From the NCBI GenBank assembly GCA_035628995.1, contig DASPIR010000034.1, positions 1 to 64,000 of the forward strand: a DNA stretch of 64,000 bases, read 5' to 3'. This DNA is from Clostridia bacterium (GTDB taxonomy: Bacteria; Bacillota; Clostridia; Lutisporales; Lutisporaceae). Each line of letters opens with the position of its first letter. Position 1 is the first letter of the stretch. Below, piece after piece: positions 42,934-51,121 of the stretch. The notes below the pieces were generated by a model. It saw nothing but the letters and a program-made list of their open reading frames with translations, had not been told where the DNA came from and ran no database searches. Position numbers and translations under genes: made by a program.

Positions 42934-44892
42934 TTAAACCCTTAAAAGCTCAGGCTCTAGAGCTTCAATACTTTCTACATAAGAATCCACTTCTTCTAAA
43001 TTACCGACAGGTTTAAAATATACAACAGCCAGCGGTGGTACCTTTATCTCTATTAGGTATTGCTGATTCTGCCATTTCAGTTTTTTTGCACTCATGATTT
43101 CTTCATTTTTCTGTCCTGAGCCCCCGAACTCCTGCCAATCGCTATTGAATACCTCGGTATAATCACCCTTGTATGGCACTCCGATTTTGTAGTCTTCATA
43201 AAACCCAGGAGTAAAATTGCATACTGTTATAATAGTATCCTTAGGGTCCTTACCTTTGCGCATGAAAACTATTATGCTCTGATTGAAATTATTGGCATCA
43301 ATCCATTCAAAGCCTTCAAACACATGGTCCAGCTCCCATAATGCCGGCTCTTTGCTATAAACTCCATTTAGATATTTTGCATAATGCTGCATTTTCCTGT
43401 GCATTTCGTAGTCCAACAGCAGCCAGTCCAGGCTGGAGTCAAAACGCCATTCTATGAACTGTCCCAGCTCTCCTCCCATAAAAAGCAGCTTCTTTCCAGG
43501 ATGTGCTGCCATATAGCCTAGGAATAACCTGAGGTTTGCAAACTTCTGCCAGTAATCCCCGGGCATTTTATCCAGAAGCGACTTTTTTCCATGTACCACT
43601 TCATCATGGGATAGTGGCAGGATGTAGTTCTCGGTAAATGCGTACATAAGTGAAAATGTAAGCAGGCTGTGATGCCACTTTCTGTGTATAGGATCCATTG
43701 ACATGTATTTGAGCATATCATTCATCCAACCCATATTCCACTTATAATTGAAGCCAAGCCCCCCAAGATAGGTGGGAGCTGTCACAAGAGGCCAGGTAGT
43801 GGATTCCTCAGCTATCATAAGCACATTGGGGAAGTATTCAAAAACAATCTTGTTAAGCTTTCTTATGAAATCTACCGCCTCAAGGTTTTCCCTGCCGCCA
43901 TATTTATTGGGCGCCCATTCCCCGGGCTTTCTCTCATAGTCAAGATAAAGCATGCTTGCAACTGCATCTACTCTCAGTCCATCTATGTGATACATTTCGA
44001 ACCAGAAAACCGCATTGGATATCAAAAAACTGTGTACCTCCGGCTTTCCAAGATCAAAATGGCAGGTGCCCCAGCCATAGTTCTCACCCTTTCTCGGATC
44101 ACTGTACTCATAAAGGGCAGTACCATCAAAAAGTCTCAAACCATTATCGTCCTTGCAGAAATGTCCTGGAACCCAGTCCAGTATTACTCCTATCCCCTCC
44201 TGGTGACACTTATCTACAAAGTGCATCAGGTCTCGAGGTGAGCCGTATCTGCTGGTTACTGAATAATATCCGGTGGATTGGTAGCCCCAGGAGCCATCGA
44301 AGGGATGCTCAGTAAGAGGCATCAGCTCTATATGGGTGTAGCCCATGTTCTTAACATAGTCCACAAGCTCCTCTGCAAGCTCCCAGTATGAATAATACTC
44401 TCCATCAGGTTTTTGCTTCCAGGAGCCCGGATGCACTTCATAAATGTTAATAGGGCACTCGTATATGTTTGCGTTTTTGCGTTGTTCCATCCACTTTGCG
44501 TCATTCCAATTGAAGCCTTTGAGTAAAACCAACTTTGACGCTTTACCCGGTCGAAGCTCTGAATAAAAGGCATAGGGGTCTGATTTAACAATGACACTGC
44601 CATCCTTTGCATGTATCTCATATTTGTACATATCCCACTCTTTCAAGCCGGGAATAAACGCAGACCATATGCCGGAATCGTCGGTTCTTTCCATAGCAAA
44701 GCCGGCTCCCTTCCAGCTGTTAAAATCCCCTAATAAACTTACAGAACCGGCATTTGGAGCCCATACGCGGAATACTGCTCCATCAAGTCCGTTTGTATTT
44801 GTAAGATGTGCACCCAGGAAATCATAACTCCTATAATGATTTCCCTCCCGAAAGAGATAAGCATCATAGGAGCTAAGGGGTTGCTTTTTCAT
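42934..44892 (-). CDS. glgB: 1,4-alpha-glucan branching enzyme GlgB
   Basis: 652 residues from ATG 44892 (GGAGGGG at six bases; the ATG at 44898 is too close to it). A CBM48 part (VFRVWAPNAGSVSLLGDFNSW) precedes the GH13 catalytic domain with YGSPRDLMHFVDKCHQEGIG, DGLRVDAVASMLYLDY (nucleophile), LMIAEESTTWP (acid/base) and LPLSHDEVVHGKKSLL. It introduces alpha-1,6 branches. It is the first gene of the glycogen operon. No clear promoter was identified in the A/T-rich 200 bp upstream. Confidence 0.95.
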   Translation of the reverse strand: MKKQPLSSYDAYLFREGNHYRSYDFLGAHLTNTNGLDGAVFRVWAPNAGSVSLLGDFNSWKGAGFAMERTDDSGIWSAFIPGLKEWDMYKYEIHAKDGSVIVKSDPYAFYSELRPGKASKLVLLKGFNWNDAKWMEQRKNANIYECPINIYEVHPGSWKQKPDGEYYSYWELAEELVDYVKNMGYTHIELMPLTEHPFDGSWGYQSTGYYSVTSRYGSPRDLMHFVDKCHQEGIGVILDWVPGHFCKDDNGLRLFDGTALYEYSDPRKGENYGWGTCHFDLGKPEVHSFLISNAVFWFEMYHIDGLRVDAVASMLYLDYERKPGEWAPNKYGGRENLEAVDFIRKLNKIVFEYFPNVLMIAEESTTWPLVTAPTYLGGLGFNYKWNMGWMNDMLKYMSMDPIHRKWHHSLLTFSLMYAFTENYILPLSHDEVVHGKKSLLDKMPGDYWQKFANLRLFLGYMAAHPGKKLLFMGGELGQFIEWRFDSSLDWLLLDYEMHRKMQHYAKYLNGVYSKEPALWELDHVFEGFEWIDANNFNQSIIVFMRKGKDPKDTIITVCNFTPGFYEDYKIGVPYKGDYTEVFNSDWQEFGGSGQKNEEIMSAKKLKWQNQQYLIEIKVPPLAVVYFKPVGNLEEVDSYVESIEALEPELLRV

Positions 44893-45106
44893 ATGCATCC
44901 CCTCCTTGTATTATTTTTGAATATTTTGAATTTACCTTATAATTCTACAAACCCTATTTTTTTCCTTCTGACTAGTAAAATTTTCAAAAAACAAAAATAT
45001 ACCTCTAATGCTGGATTTCGTATTGATAATTAAACTTGACGTGTTTCAGCAGCGGGTATATAAAAGACACTCAACATTATATTATTGCTGAGGCAAGAAT
45101 ATTACT

Positions 45107-46183
45107 CTATAGCTCCAGATTAGTATTCATTTTATTGAGATATTTTATAAACTCTTGCTGCTCTGCCTCCTCCATGGGAAAAGGCCTTCCCGATCTTATG
45201 GTACCGGGTACTGCCTTAACGGACCTAAGCACTCCTTTATTGTCATACCTTACGGTTGCCATTATAGTTTTGTTGCATATTTCTGCATGTGAGGTTGTAA
45301 AGAAGAAATTACCCAGGCTGTAAAATATCGGCCTGTCATTGTACATTTCAATTCCCTGTACAACATGCGGATGATGTCCCACTATGACATCAGCTCCTGA
45401 ATCAACCAGCTTATGTGCAAGCTCTGTCTCTTCCTTCCTCACAACGATTGATCCTTCCTTGCCCCAATGCAATGAGACTACCATAAGGTCGCATTTTTCA
45501 TTCAAATTCTTCACGGCCTCTAAAACTTCTGCTTCATGAACCTTGTAAGCTCCTATTATACCAGGCTTTTTAGCTCTGGCATACCAATCCAAACTGGGTA
45601 TTACTCTTGTAAAAGCAATAAAACCAATCTTGACTCCCTTTTTCTCTATTACAACTCCATTGGAAGCCTCTTGCTTGTTGTAGCCTCCGCCCCCATAGCT
45701 TATACCATTTTCCTTCAGCAGCTTCATAGTATCATTGAAGGCTGATGGTCCATAATCCAGTACATGATTGTTTGCAATACTCAATGCTGTAAAATTGTGT
45801 TTCTTCAAGTGGGGAGCGAGCTTTGGACTGCTCCTGAAGGTATATTCCTTCTCCTTTATTGGCTGTCCTCTACCGCTGAGAGCTGTCTCAAGGTTTCCAA
45901 AAACAATATCACTGCTCTTGAATTGCTTTTCATAACCTTCAAAAACATAGTCCTCCCCCTTCGACTTGATAAAACCGGCAACCGACTTATCAAACATCAT
46001 ATCTCCTACAAAAGAAAGCACCAGTTCTTCCTGATCATCTTTCTGCTGCACTGTTTCCTTCACACTGCTGCTCTGCTCATTCTCCTGACTGCTCTTAATA
46101 TTATTCTGCTGACTGTCCGCTCTTGAACAGCCTAGAAATATAATTATCAAAACCATCGCAAATAAAGCTGCGAGTCTTTTCAT
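45107..46183 (-). CDS. CapA-family lipoprotein (poly-gamma-glutamate/envelope phosphoesterase-like)
   Basis: 358 residues: signal peptide with lipobox IFLGCSRA, a Ser/Gln-rich linker, then the CapA metallophosphatase-like domain: LSFVGDMMFDKSV, VFGNLETALSG, LSIANNHVLDYG, VVSLHWGKEG, VIVGHHPHVVQGIE and YSLGNFFF. The Asp, Asn and His residues would bind a metal pair. In Bacillus CapA takes part in poly-gamma-glutamate capsule formation, but the pgs/cap partner genes are absent here, so its role is open. Confidence 0.85.
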   Translation of the reverse strand: MKRLAALFAMVLIIIFLGCSRADSQQNNIKSSQENEQSSSVKETVQQKDDQEELVLSFVGDMMFDKSVAGFIKSKGEDYVFEGYEKQFKSSDIVFGNLETALSGRGQPIKEKEYTFRSSPKLAPHLKKHNFTALSIANNHVLDYGPSAFNDTMKLLKENGISYGGGGYNKQEASNGVVIEKKGVKIGFIAFTRVIPSLDWYARAKKPGIIGAYKVHEAEVLEAVKNLNEKCDLMVVSLHWGKEGSIVVRKEETELAHKLVDSGADVIVGHHPHVVQGIEMYNDRPIFYSLGNFFFTTSHAEICNKTIMATVRYDNKGVLRSVKAVPGTIRSGRPFPMEEAEQQEFIKYLNKMNTNLEL

Positions 46184-46195
46184 TTTTTCACCCCG

Positions 46196-46477
46196 CTATT
46201 CACCCTTTTTTCTATTCACAAAGGGTATTACCTTAGATTTACCGCTTATTAAAGTTCCTTTTGCCTTACCATACTCATCCAGTTCGGATTTCAGTGCAAG
46301 CCAAATAAATGTTATTACAGCTATATCATCCAGTATCCCAAGCCCGAGAATAAAATCCGGAACTATGTCGACAGGGAAAACAAGATATAGTGCACTCCCG
46401 ATTATAAGCAGCTTTTTAACAAAAGGTACATTCTTATCCTTCAAATACTGTATCGTCAGCTTTATTCTTTTAAACAT
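46196..46477 (-). CDS. YkvA/DUF1232 family membrane protein
   Basis: 93 residues. The DUF1232 motif LIIGSALYLVFPVDIVPDFI followed by GLGILDDIAVITFIW is clear, forming two hydrophobic helices. The function of the family is unknown. It lies 12 bp upstream of the CapA gene on the same strand and is probably co-transcribed. Confidence 0.8.
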   Translation of the reverse strand: MFKRIKLTIQYLKDKNVPFVKKLLIIGSALYLVFPVDIVPDFILGLGILDDIAVITFIWLALKSELDEYGKAKGTLISGKSKVIPFVNRKKGE

Positions 46478-46512
46478 AGTATCATCCTCGCAAGTTATTG
46501 TTCAAAGCTATT

Positions 46513-46540
46513 GTCGGGCGATTCATGAATCGCCCCTACT
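46513..46540 (-). repeat. GTAG-footed palindrome (REP-like)
   Basis: The minus strand reads GTAG then GGGCGATTCATGAATCGCCC, a perfect 20-bp palindrome. This GTAGGGGCGATTCATGAATCGCCC type is known from several bacterial genomes as a dispersed extragenic palindrome. It lies upstream of the YkvA gene. Confidence 0.6.
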
Positions 46541-46636
46541 CCTCGTAACCTCGCACCAATTATATTATTGATTAATTCGACTAATGTTATGTATTTCCTG
46601 CAAGTACCAAATATTCAACTAATAGAAAATTTTAAC

Positions 46637-46665
46637 TTCACACGGCTATTCTACTGTAGTATAAT
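46637..46665 (+). promoter_or_regulatory. Promoter of the c-di-AMP riboswitch gene
   Basis: TTCACA (46637-46642), 17-bp spacer, TATAAT (46660-46665): a near-consensus sigma-A promoter placed just before the riboswitch. Confidence 0.75.
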
Positions 46666-46671
46666 AGAGGC

Positions 46672-46800
46672 AATAAGACAGGCTTAATTCCATAGTGGAA
46701 GCGGGGGATATACGTCTGGGGTGAATAGCATGACATCTTTCTGAATGCTTAGGATTACTCTCGATCCGAATCCGTCAACTAACCTCGTAAGCCAATTGAG
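46672..46800 (+). promoter_or_regulatory. c-di-AMP riboswitch (ydaO/yuaA type)
   Basis: The leader contains the highly conserved ydaO segments: GCGGGGGATATACG, GGGGTGAATAGCATGAC, and CCGAATCCGTCAACTAACC followed by TCGTAAGCC. This riboswitch class binds cyclic di-AMP and usually turns off genes for cell-wall remodelling or potassium uptake. The gene downstream encodes a LysM/peptidoglycan-binding exported protein, a typical target. The final GAGAGGAG of the element is close to or part of the ribosome site. Confidence 0.88.
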
Positions 46801-46812
46801 AGGAGATATCAC

Positions 46813-48021
46813 ATGAAAGGCAATACCTTAAAGAGAGCATTTCTTATCCCACTGTGTTTGGCGCTGATATTCAGTATGACTATTTCTTTATACGCCGACA
46901 CTTCCTCTTTTAAAAAAGGGGACAAATCCGATGAAATAGTAAAAGCACAGGCAGCATTAAAAAAACTTGGCTTTTTTGATGAAGTCTGTACAGGCTATTT
47001 CGGAGATGTTACAGAAGACGCAGTACTGAAATTCCAGAAAAAAAATGGTTTGGATGCTGACGGCATATTGGGTTCTGCGACAATCAGCTTGATTAATAAG
47101 CTTGCAGGAGAGCATATTGCAATTCCCAGCCGTTCCTCAGCTGCCCGAAAGGATACAACCAAGGTCAATGTCAAGTACAAAATCAAAGATGGTGATACTA
47201 TATGGGATATAGCAGCTGATTATAACGTAACTGTTGATTCCATACTTCAATATAACAATCTTAATGAGAAAAGCATACTTGATATAGGTGATGAGATTAT
47301 AATACCAAATGTAGTTAAAGTGGTAAAGCCATCCCCTGCCAAGCCTGCTGAAACAAAACCTGCAACCCCCGTACAGGATAGCTCAGAGCTGGAAAACATA
47401 TATGACTATAATAAGAATGTTTATGTTGTAAAGGAAGGGGACACTTTTGAATCCATTGCAGAAGATTATGGTGTTACCGCAGAAGCAATTAAGAACGAAA
47501 ACAACTTCAGCAGCGACACAACTCTTCAGGCAGGCCAGGAAGTAAAGATTCCCGAAGGCAACGATAATAATATAGAAGAGGATCCAAAGGACGAGCCCAG
47601 CACATCAGCCACAAAAGGCGAATACCTGGATTGGTTCAAAGAAGTACAGTATATTTATGAAAAGGGTGACACAGCCACAGTAACCGATGTAGAAACAGGC
47701 AAATCCTTTAAGGTAAAGAGATTGTACGGCAGAAACCATGCTGACTCCGAACCCTTGACCGCCGAAGATACAAAAATCATGAAGAGTATCTACGGAAGCT
47801 GGAGCTGGGACAGAAGAGCGGTAATTGTGACTATAGAGCATAAAGGTGTAGAAAGAAAAATAGCAGCCTCCATGAACGGCATGCCCCATGGCGGTGAATC
47901 GATAGGAAACAACAACTTCAAAGGTCATTTCTGCATCCACTTTAGAAACAGTAGAACCCACAGCGGAAGCAGACTGGATCCCGGACACCAGAAGGCTGTT
48001 AAAAAAGCAGCAGGACTATAG
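46813..48021 (+). CDS. Exported peptidoglycan-binding protein with two LysM domains and a C-terminal conserved domain
   Basis: 402 residues: signal peptide (about 1-28), a PG_binding_1 domain (GDKSDEIVKAQAALKKLGF, FGDVTEDAVLKFQKKNGLD), LysM 1 (KYKIKDGDTIWDIAADYNVT), LysM 2 (VYVVKEGDTFESIAEDYGVT), and a 130-residue C-terminal domain with TVTDVETGKSFKVKRLYG, MKSIYGSWSWDRRAVIV, AASMNGMPHGGESI and HFCIHFRNSRTHSG. The last part has conserved His and Asp residues that could form a hydrolase site and occurs in other clostridial LysM proteins; its activity is unknown. Expression is controlled by the upstream c-di-AMP riboswitch. Confidence 0.85.
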   Translation: MKGNTLKRAFLIPLCLALIFSMTISLYADTSSFKKGDKSDEIVKAQAALKKLGFFDEVCTGYFGDVTEDAVLKFQKKNGLDADGILGSATISLINKLAGEHIAIPSRSSAARKDTTKVNVKYKIKDGDTIWDIAADYNVTVDSILQYNNLNEKSILDIGDEIIIPNVVKVVKPSPAKPAETKPATPVQDSSELENIYDYNKNVYVVKEGDTFESIAEDYGVTAEAIKNENNFSSDTTLQAGQEVKIPEGNDNNIEEDPKDEPSTSATKGEYLDWFKEVQYIYEKGDTATVTDVETGKSFKVKRLYGRNHADSEPLTAEDTKIMKSIYGSWSWDRRAVIVTIEHKGVERKIAASMNGMPHGGESIGNNNFKGHFCIHFRNSRTHSGSRLDPGHQKAVKKAAGL

Positions 48022-48033
48022 TTTAGGAAACAT

Positions 48034-48065
48034 AAAGCCCCTCAATTTCGAGGGGCTTTGCTATT
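48034..48065 (+). terminator. Terminator of the LysM gene
   Basis: AAAGCCCCTC and GAGGGGCTTT pair perfectly around a 6-nt loop, followed by a T-rich stretch, 12 bp past the stop. Confidence 0.88.
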
Positions 48066-48228
48066 TGCTTATAGGATTATTATGCCAACATGCCTTTTTT
48101 TTAATATTATTTTATAGTTCAGAAGGATATTTGAATTTTACATAGTAATATATATCATATTGACAATTGAATTACCTATCACCGAGGGAACTATGCATCA
48201 AATAATTTGTTAAAAGGAATGTGATTAG

Positions 48229-48456
48229 ATGAATGATAAAATAATTGATGTTCTTAAGTACTTCTTTCTCACGTTTTTTTCCCTCGGATTAATGTATTAT
48301 ATAGCCAGAAGCAGCTTAAACCTTGGATTAGTGCTTCTAGTATCCATAGCATTTACAGTTTTGTATGCTCTGGATAAGTTCAAGGTATTAGGCAAACTTT
48401 TTTTTCCTGAGAAAAGCATTACTTCTCAGAACACAAAGAAGGACCAAGCTATGTAG
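48229..48456 (+). CDS. Small two-helix membrane protein, unknown
   Basis: 75 residues with two hydrophobic stretches (YFFLTFFSLGLMYYIARSS and LGLVLLVSIAFTVLYAL) and a Lys-rich tail. No known family was recognised. A spaced GGAATGTGATTAG precedes the ATG. It has its own weak terminator at 48466-48490. No functional cue from neighbours. Confidence 0.6.
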   Translation: MNDKIIDVLKYFFLTFFSLGLMYYIARSSLNLGLVLLVSIAFTVLYALDKFKVLGKLFFPEKSITSQNTKKDQAM

Positions 48457-48465
48457 ATGCTTACG

Positions 48466-48490
48466 GAGTCTCAATGAGGGGCTCTTTTTT
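48466..48490 (+). terminator. Weak terminator after the small membrane protein gene
   Basis: GGAGTCTCAATGAGGGGCTC forms a short stem using G-T wobbles, followed by TTTTTT. Confidence 0.5.
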
Positions 48491-48529
48491 AGTTTTAAGC
48501 TTCGGCCTCTTAAAATTAAGTTTACAGTA

Positions 48530-48592
48530 TTTACTTTTAATTTATTAGTGGTATAATTAAACCATAGAATTTATTTAATAATAATCGTTATC
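48530..48592 (+). promoter_or_regulatory. Upstream perR promoter with Fur/PerR-like box
   Basis: TTTACT (48530-48535), a 16-bp spacer and TATAAT (48552-48557) form a promoter. Shortly after it TAATAATAATCGTTATC (48576-48592), minus strand GATAACGATTATTATTA, resembles the 7-1-7 Fur/PerR box. It is placed to repress this promoter, consistent with autoregulation. Confidence 0.5.
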
Positions 48593-48652
48593 GTACATAT
48601 GAGAAAGTTGTTAATTCATTATCATACTCTTCCATTTTATACCTAAGATGTC

Positions 48653-48681
48653 TTGACAAATGTAAATATTTACATTATGCT
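48653..48681 (+). promoter_or_regulatory. Proximal perR promoter with a palindrome in the spacer
   Basis: TTGACA (48653-48658), 17-bp spacer, TATGCT (48676-48681). The spacer is almost filled by ATGTAAATATTTACAT, a perfect 16-bp palindrome, an ideal place for a repressor dimer. Confidence 0.6.
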
Positions 48682-48719
48682 TTTTCTATATGAATAATAA
48701 TTTCGCTGGAGGAATAAAC

Positions 48720-49136
48720 ATGGTTGATTTAATTAAATATCTAAAGGAAAAGGGCTATAAAGTAACTCCCCAGCGTATAGCTGTTTACGACATATTGAAG
48801 AATACAAAAGAGCATCCCAGTGTGGATATGCTATACAACAGGTTACAGCCTGTATATCCTACAATGAGCCTTGCCACAGTATACAAATCCCTTGAAGTAT
48901 TCAAGGGGTTGGGGCTGGTACAAGAGCTTAATGTTGGGGAAGACAAATTCAGATATGATGCTAATGTTAGTCAACATCCGCATATTACCTGTGCAGGCTG
49001 CGGAAAGGTTGAAGACGTAGAAGACGAAATGCTGTTTGACCTTATGGAGCAGGTATCGAATAAGACAGGTTACAAGTTGGTTAGCCAGCAGCTTTATTTC
49101 TTTGGTTATTGCCCTAACTGCAAACACAGCCAGTAA
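48720..49136 (+). CDS. perR: PerR-like Fur-family peroxide/metal-responsive repressor
   Basis: 138 residues from ATG 48720 (RBS GGAGGAATAAAC). Winged helix: LIKYLKEKGYKVTPQRIAVY and PTMSLATVYKSLEVFKGLGL. The dimer domain has RYDANVSQHPHITCAGCGKVEDV, and a second zinc pair in CPNC. Aligning to B. subtilis PerR, the residues at regulatory positions H37, D85, H91, H93 and D104 are all retained (EHPS, RYD, HPH, VED), and Asp rather than Glu at 104 is the mark of PerR over Fur. It would sense peroxide by iron-catalysed histidine oxidation. Fur/PerR-like sites lie in its promoter. Confidence 0.8.
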   Translation: MVDLIKYLKEKGYKVTPQRIAVYDILKNTKEHPSVDMLYNRLQPVYPTMSLATVYKSLEVFKGLGLVQELNVGEDKFRYDANVSQHPHITCAGCGKVEDVEDEMLFDLMEQVSNKTGYKLVSQQLYFFGYCPNCKHSQ

Positions 49137-49262
49137 CAAAGGCGGCAAAGCCCCTTTGAAGCCCATGTGCCTTTTTCAAAGCAATGAGAAAATGCTGGCA
49201 CGGGCAGTTAAATCAAAACTGAATTATTATATGGGAAAGTGTAACTTTCATATATAATAATT

Positions 49263-49297
49263 AATCTCAATGGTATAAATACCATTGAGATTTTTCA
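49263..49297. terminator. Bidirectional terminator between perR and the FMN-binding gene
   Basis: AATCTCAATGGTAT and ATACCATTGAGATT pair perfectly around a short loop with TTTTT following. It lies between convergent genes. Confidence 0.88.
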
Positions 49298-49305
49298 TTT
49301 CCGAT

Positions 49306-49755
49306 CTATTGCTTAATGAGAGACTCGTTCAAGGCATTTCTTACGGCCTTGATCACTTTGCTCAACACATAGGAGGTATTACCGGTATCATCTGCCGTTG
49401 CAACATCCTGTGACTTTATTGTTGTATAGATGATTTCAGAAATTTCATCATTTATACTGGGGTTGTTACTTATGTATTCGGAAGGCATTTCGATAAGCTT
49501 TATGTCTTTTATCTTTGTGTTCTTTATGGTTACCTCGGCCTTCACATCTCCGGACTCAGTCTTTTCAATGCCTACATATACTCCGTCATTGTATCTTAAA
49601 TATGTATATCCTGAGGTAGCAAGTCCTACCTCATTACTTCTTAATGTAAACAATAAGACCAAGCCAATAACCAGGATCAGCAGTAGTGCAGTATAAATCA
49701 TGAGACTCTTCTTGGTTAAAATAATAATTCTCGGTTTTATAAATATCCCTCCCAT
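49306..49755 (-). CDS. Membrane-anchored FMN-binding domain protein
   Basis: 149 residues: one N-terminal helix (SLMIYTALLLILVIGLVLLF) and an extracytoplasmic FMN-binding domain recognisable by YNDGVYVGIEKTESGDVKAEVTI, then IDDEISEIIYTTI-like helix and DDTGNTSYVLSKVIKAVRNAL, where the Thr/Ser cluster (GNTSY) is the usual FMN attachment region (D/S-G-A-T-x-S/T). Covalent FMN by ApbE is possible in the family; the motif is slightly atypical. The start is uncertain: ATG 49755 has no clear ribosome site. Confidence 0.65.
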   Translation of the reverse strand: MGGIFIKPRIIILTKKSLMIYTALLLILVIGLVLLFTLRSNEVGLATSGYTYLRYNDGVYVGIEKTESGDVKAEVTIKNTKIKDIKLIEMPSEYISNNPSINDEISEIIYTTIKSQDVATADDTGNTSYVLSKVIKAVRNALNESLIKQ

Positions 49756-49835
49756 CTTAGTATATTAGACGAAATCCTTTATGCATTTCCTTATATAAAG
49801 TTATTACGGAAGGAATGAATATATGCAACCTTTTA

Positions 49836-49867
49836 GAAAAAAAGCGGCTTAAGCCGCTTACTTTTTT
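49836..49867 (-). terminator. Terminator of the activase gene
   Basis: AAAAAAAGCGGCTTAAGCCGCTTACTTTTTT: the core AGCGGCTTAAGCCGCT is a perfect palindrome with A- and T-runs, about 20 bp beyond the stop codon at 49886. Confidence 0.85.
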
Positions 49868-49885
49868 CACTATGCAATCATACTT

Positions 49886-50854
49886 TTAACTCACAACAGA
49901 ATTGGTCCATTTCCCACATCTGTCGCCCCACATTGCCACTATTTTCTTGTTCAGCTCCACTTTGATGACCTCGCAGGAATTGTCACAGCCACTGCATTCA
50001 AAGCTTGTAGGAGTAAAATCGAAGTCACTGACCTCAAAGCCTCTGAACCTTGTTGCAACTCCGGTGCCTTCCAAATGCTCTTTGGCTAGTATTGCAGAAC
50101 CAATTGCTCCCATAACATTATAATGTTCAGGGATAACAACTTCATGCCCTACTACTCTTTCGAAGGCTGCCTTGATGCCCTTGTTGGCAGCCACACCACC
50201 CTGGAATACAAAAGGAGCTTCAAACTTTTTGCCTCTTCCAAGATTATTTATGTAGTTTCTGACAAGAGCTTCGCACAAGCCATTAATAATATCTGCTTTT
50301 GAAAAACCATACTGCTGCTTTGCAATCATATCAGACTCTGCAAATACAGTACATCTTCCGGCGATTCTGACATTTTTCTCTGCTGACAATGCAAGATCTC
50401 CAAACTCCTCTATCCTAACCTTCAGCCTTTCAGCTTGATGCTCCAGGAAGGAGCCTGTACCGGCTGCACAAACTGTATTCATTGCAAAGTCCACAACCAT
50501 ACCATCTTTAAGTATTATAATCTTTGAATCCTGACCGCCAATCTCAAATATAGTTCTAGCTTCGGGAAAATATGTAATGGTAGCAGTTGCGTGAGCTGTT
50601 ATTTCATTTTTCACTACATCAGCGCCTACCACTATACCTGTAAGCTGCCTTCCGCTGCCTGTAGCACCCACTCCCAGCACCTTTCCATCGTTCTTAAATT
50701 CCTCCCTGAGGTTTCGCAGTCCCTGCTTTACTGATTCCAAAGGCTGCCCGTTTGTCCTTATATATTGTTTTGACAACACATTGTAGTTATTGTCCACTGC
50801 AACCACATTTGTACTTACCGACCCCACGTCTACACCTATGTATAACTCCTTCAT
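49886..50854 (-). CDS. Acyl-CoA dehydratase activase (BadF/BcrA-type ATPase)
   Basis: 322 residues from ATG 50854 (RBS GGAGGTATGTG). ASKHA fold with YIGVDVGSVSTNVVAVD, VGATGSGRQLTG, IFEIGGQDSKII, AAGTGSFLEHQAERL (the Cys before this, NTVCAAGTGS, is one Fe-S ligand), RCTVFAESDMIAKQQ (second Cys) and FQGGVAANKGI. Such homodimers bind one [4Fe-4S] cluster and drive electrons into 2-hydroxyacyl-CoA dehydratases. A C-terminal extension with ECSGCDNSCEV and GDRCGKW adds four or five cysteines. The DUF2229 pair at 29.6-31.6 kb is a possible partner. Confidence 0.85.
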   Translation of the reverse strand: MKELYIGVDVGSVSTNVVAVDNNYNVLSKQYIRTNGQPLESVKQGLRNLREEFKNDGKVLGVGATGSGRQLTGIVVGADVVKNEITAHATATITYFPEARTIFEIGGQDSKIIILKDGMVVDFAMNTVCAAGTGSFLEHQAERLKVRIEEFGDLALSAEKNVRIAGRCTVFAESDMIAKQQYGFSKADIINGLCEALVRNYINNLGRGKKFEAPFVFQGGVAANKGIKAAFERVVGHEVVIPEHYNVMGAIGSAILAKEHLEGTGVATRFRGFEVSDFDFTPTSFECSGCDNSCEVIKVELNKKIVAMWGDRCGKWTNSVVS

Positions 50855-51037
50855 CACATACCTCCTTATTCTGCTGCGCATATAGTGCTTCATCACAACT
50901 TAAATTTCTCCAACAATTACGATTCTTATTCCTCACTACCTTTTGATAACTTCATCACTATTCTAAAAGCAACATATTTCATAGATTTTTCGCAAGCTAA
51001 AAAACATTGCCGTTGTCTTTGCTGCAATAATAGATAA

Positions 51038-51066
51038 AAAGAGCACTTTTACCCATGAGCACTCTA
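51038..51066 (-). terminator. Terminator of the MocR-like gene
   Basis: AGAGTGCT and AGTGCTCT (minus strand) pair with two G-T wobbles, followed by TTTTTATC, about 55 bp past the stop codon at 51122. Confidence 0.6.
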
Positions 51067-51121
51067 TCGGAATTTCCAATTTTGCTTTATTGTTTTCTAA
51101 GTATTATGGCTTTGAAGGAGA

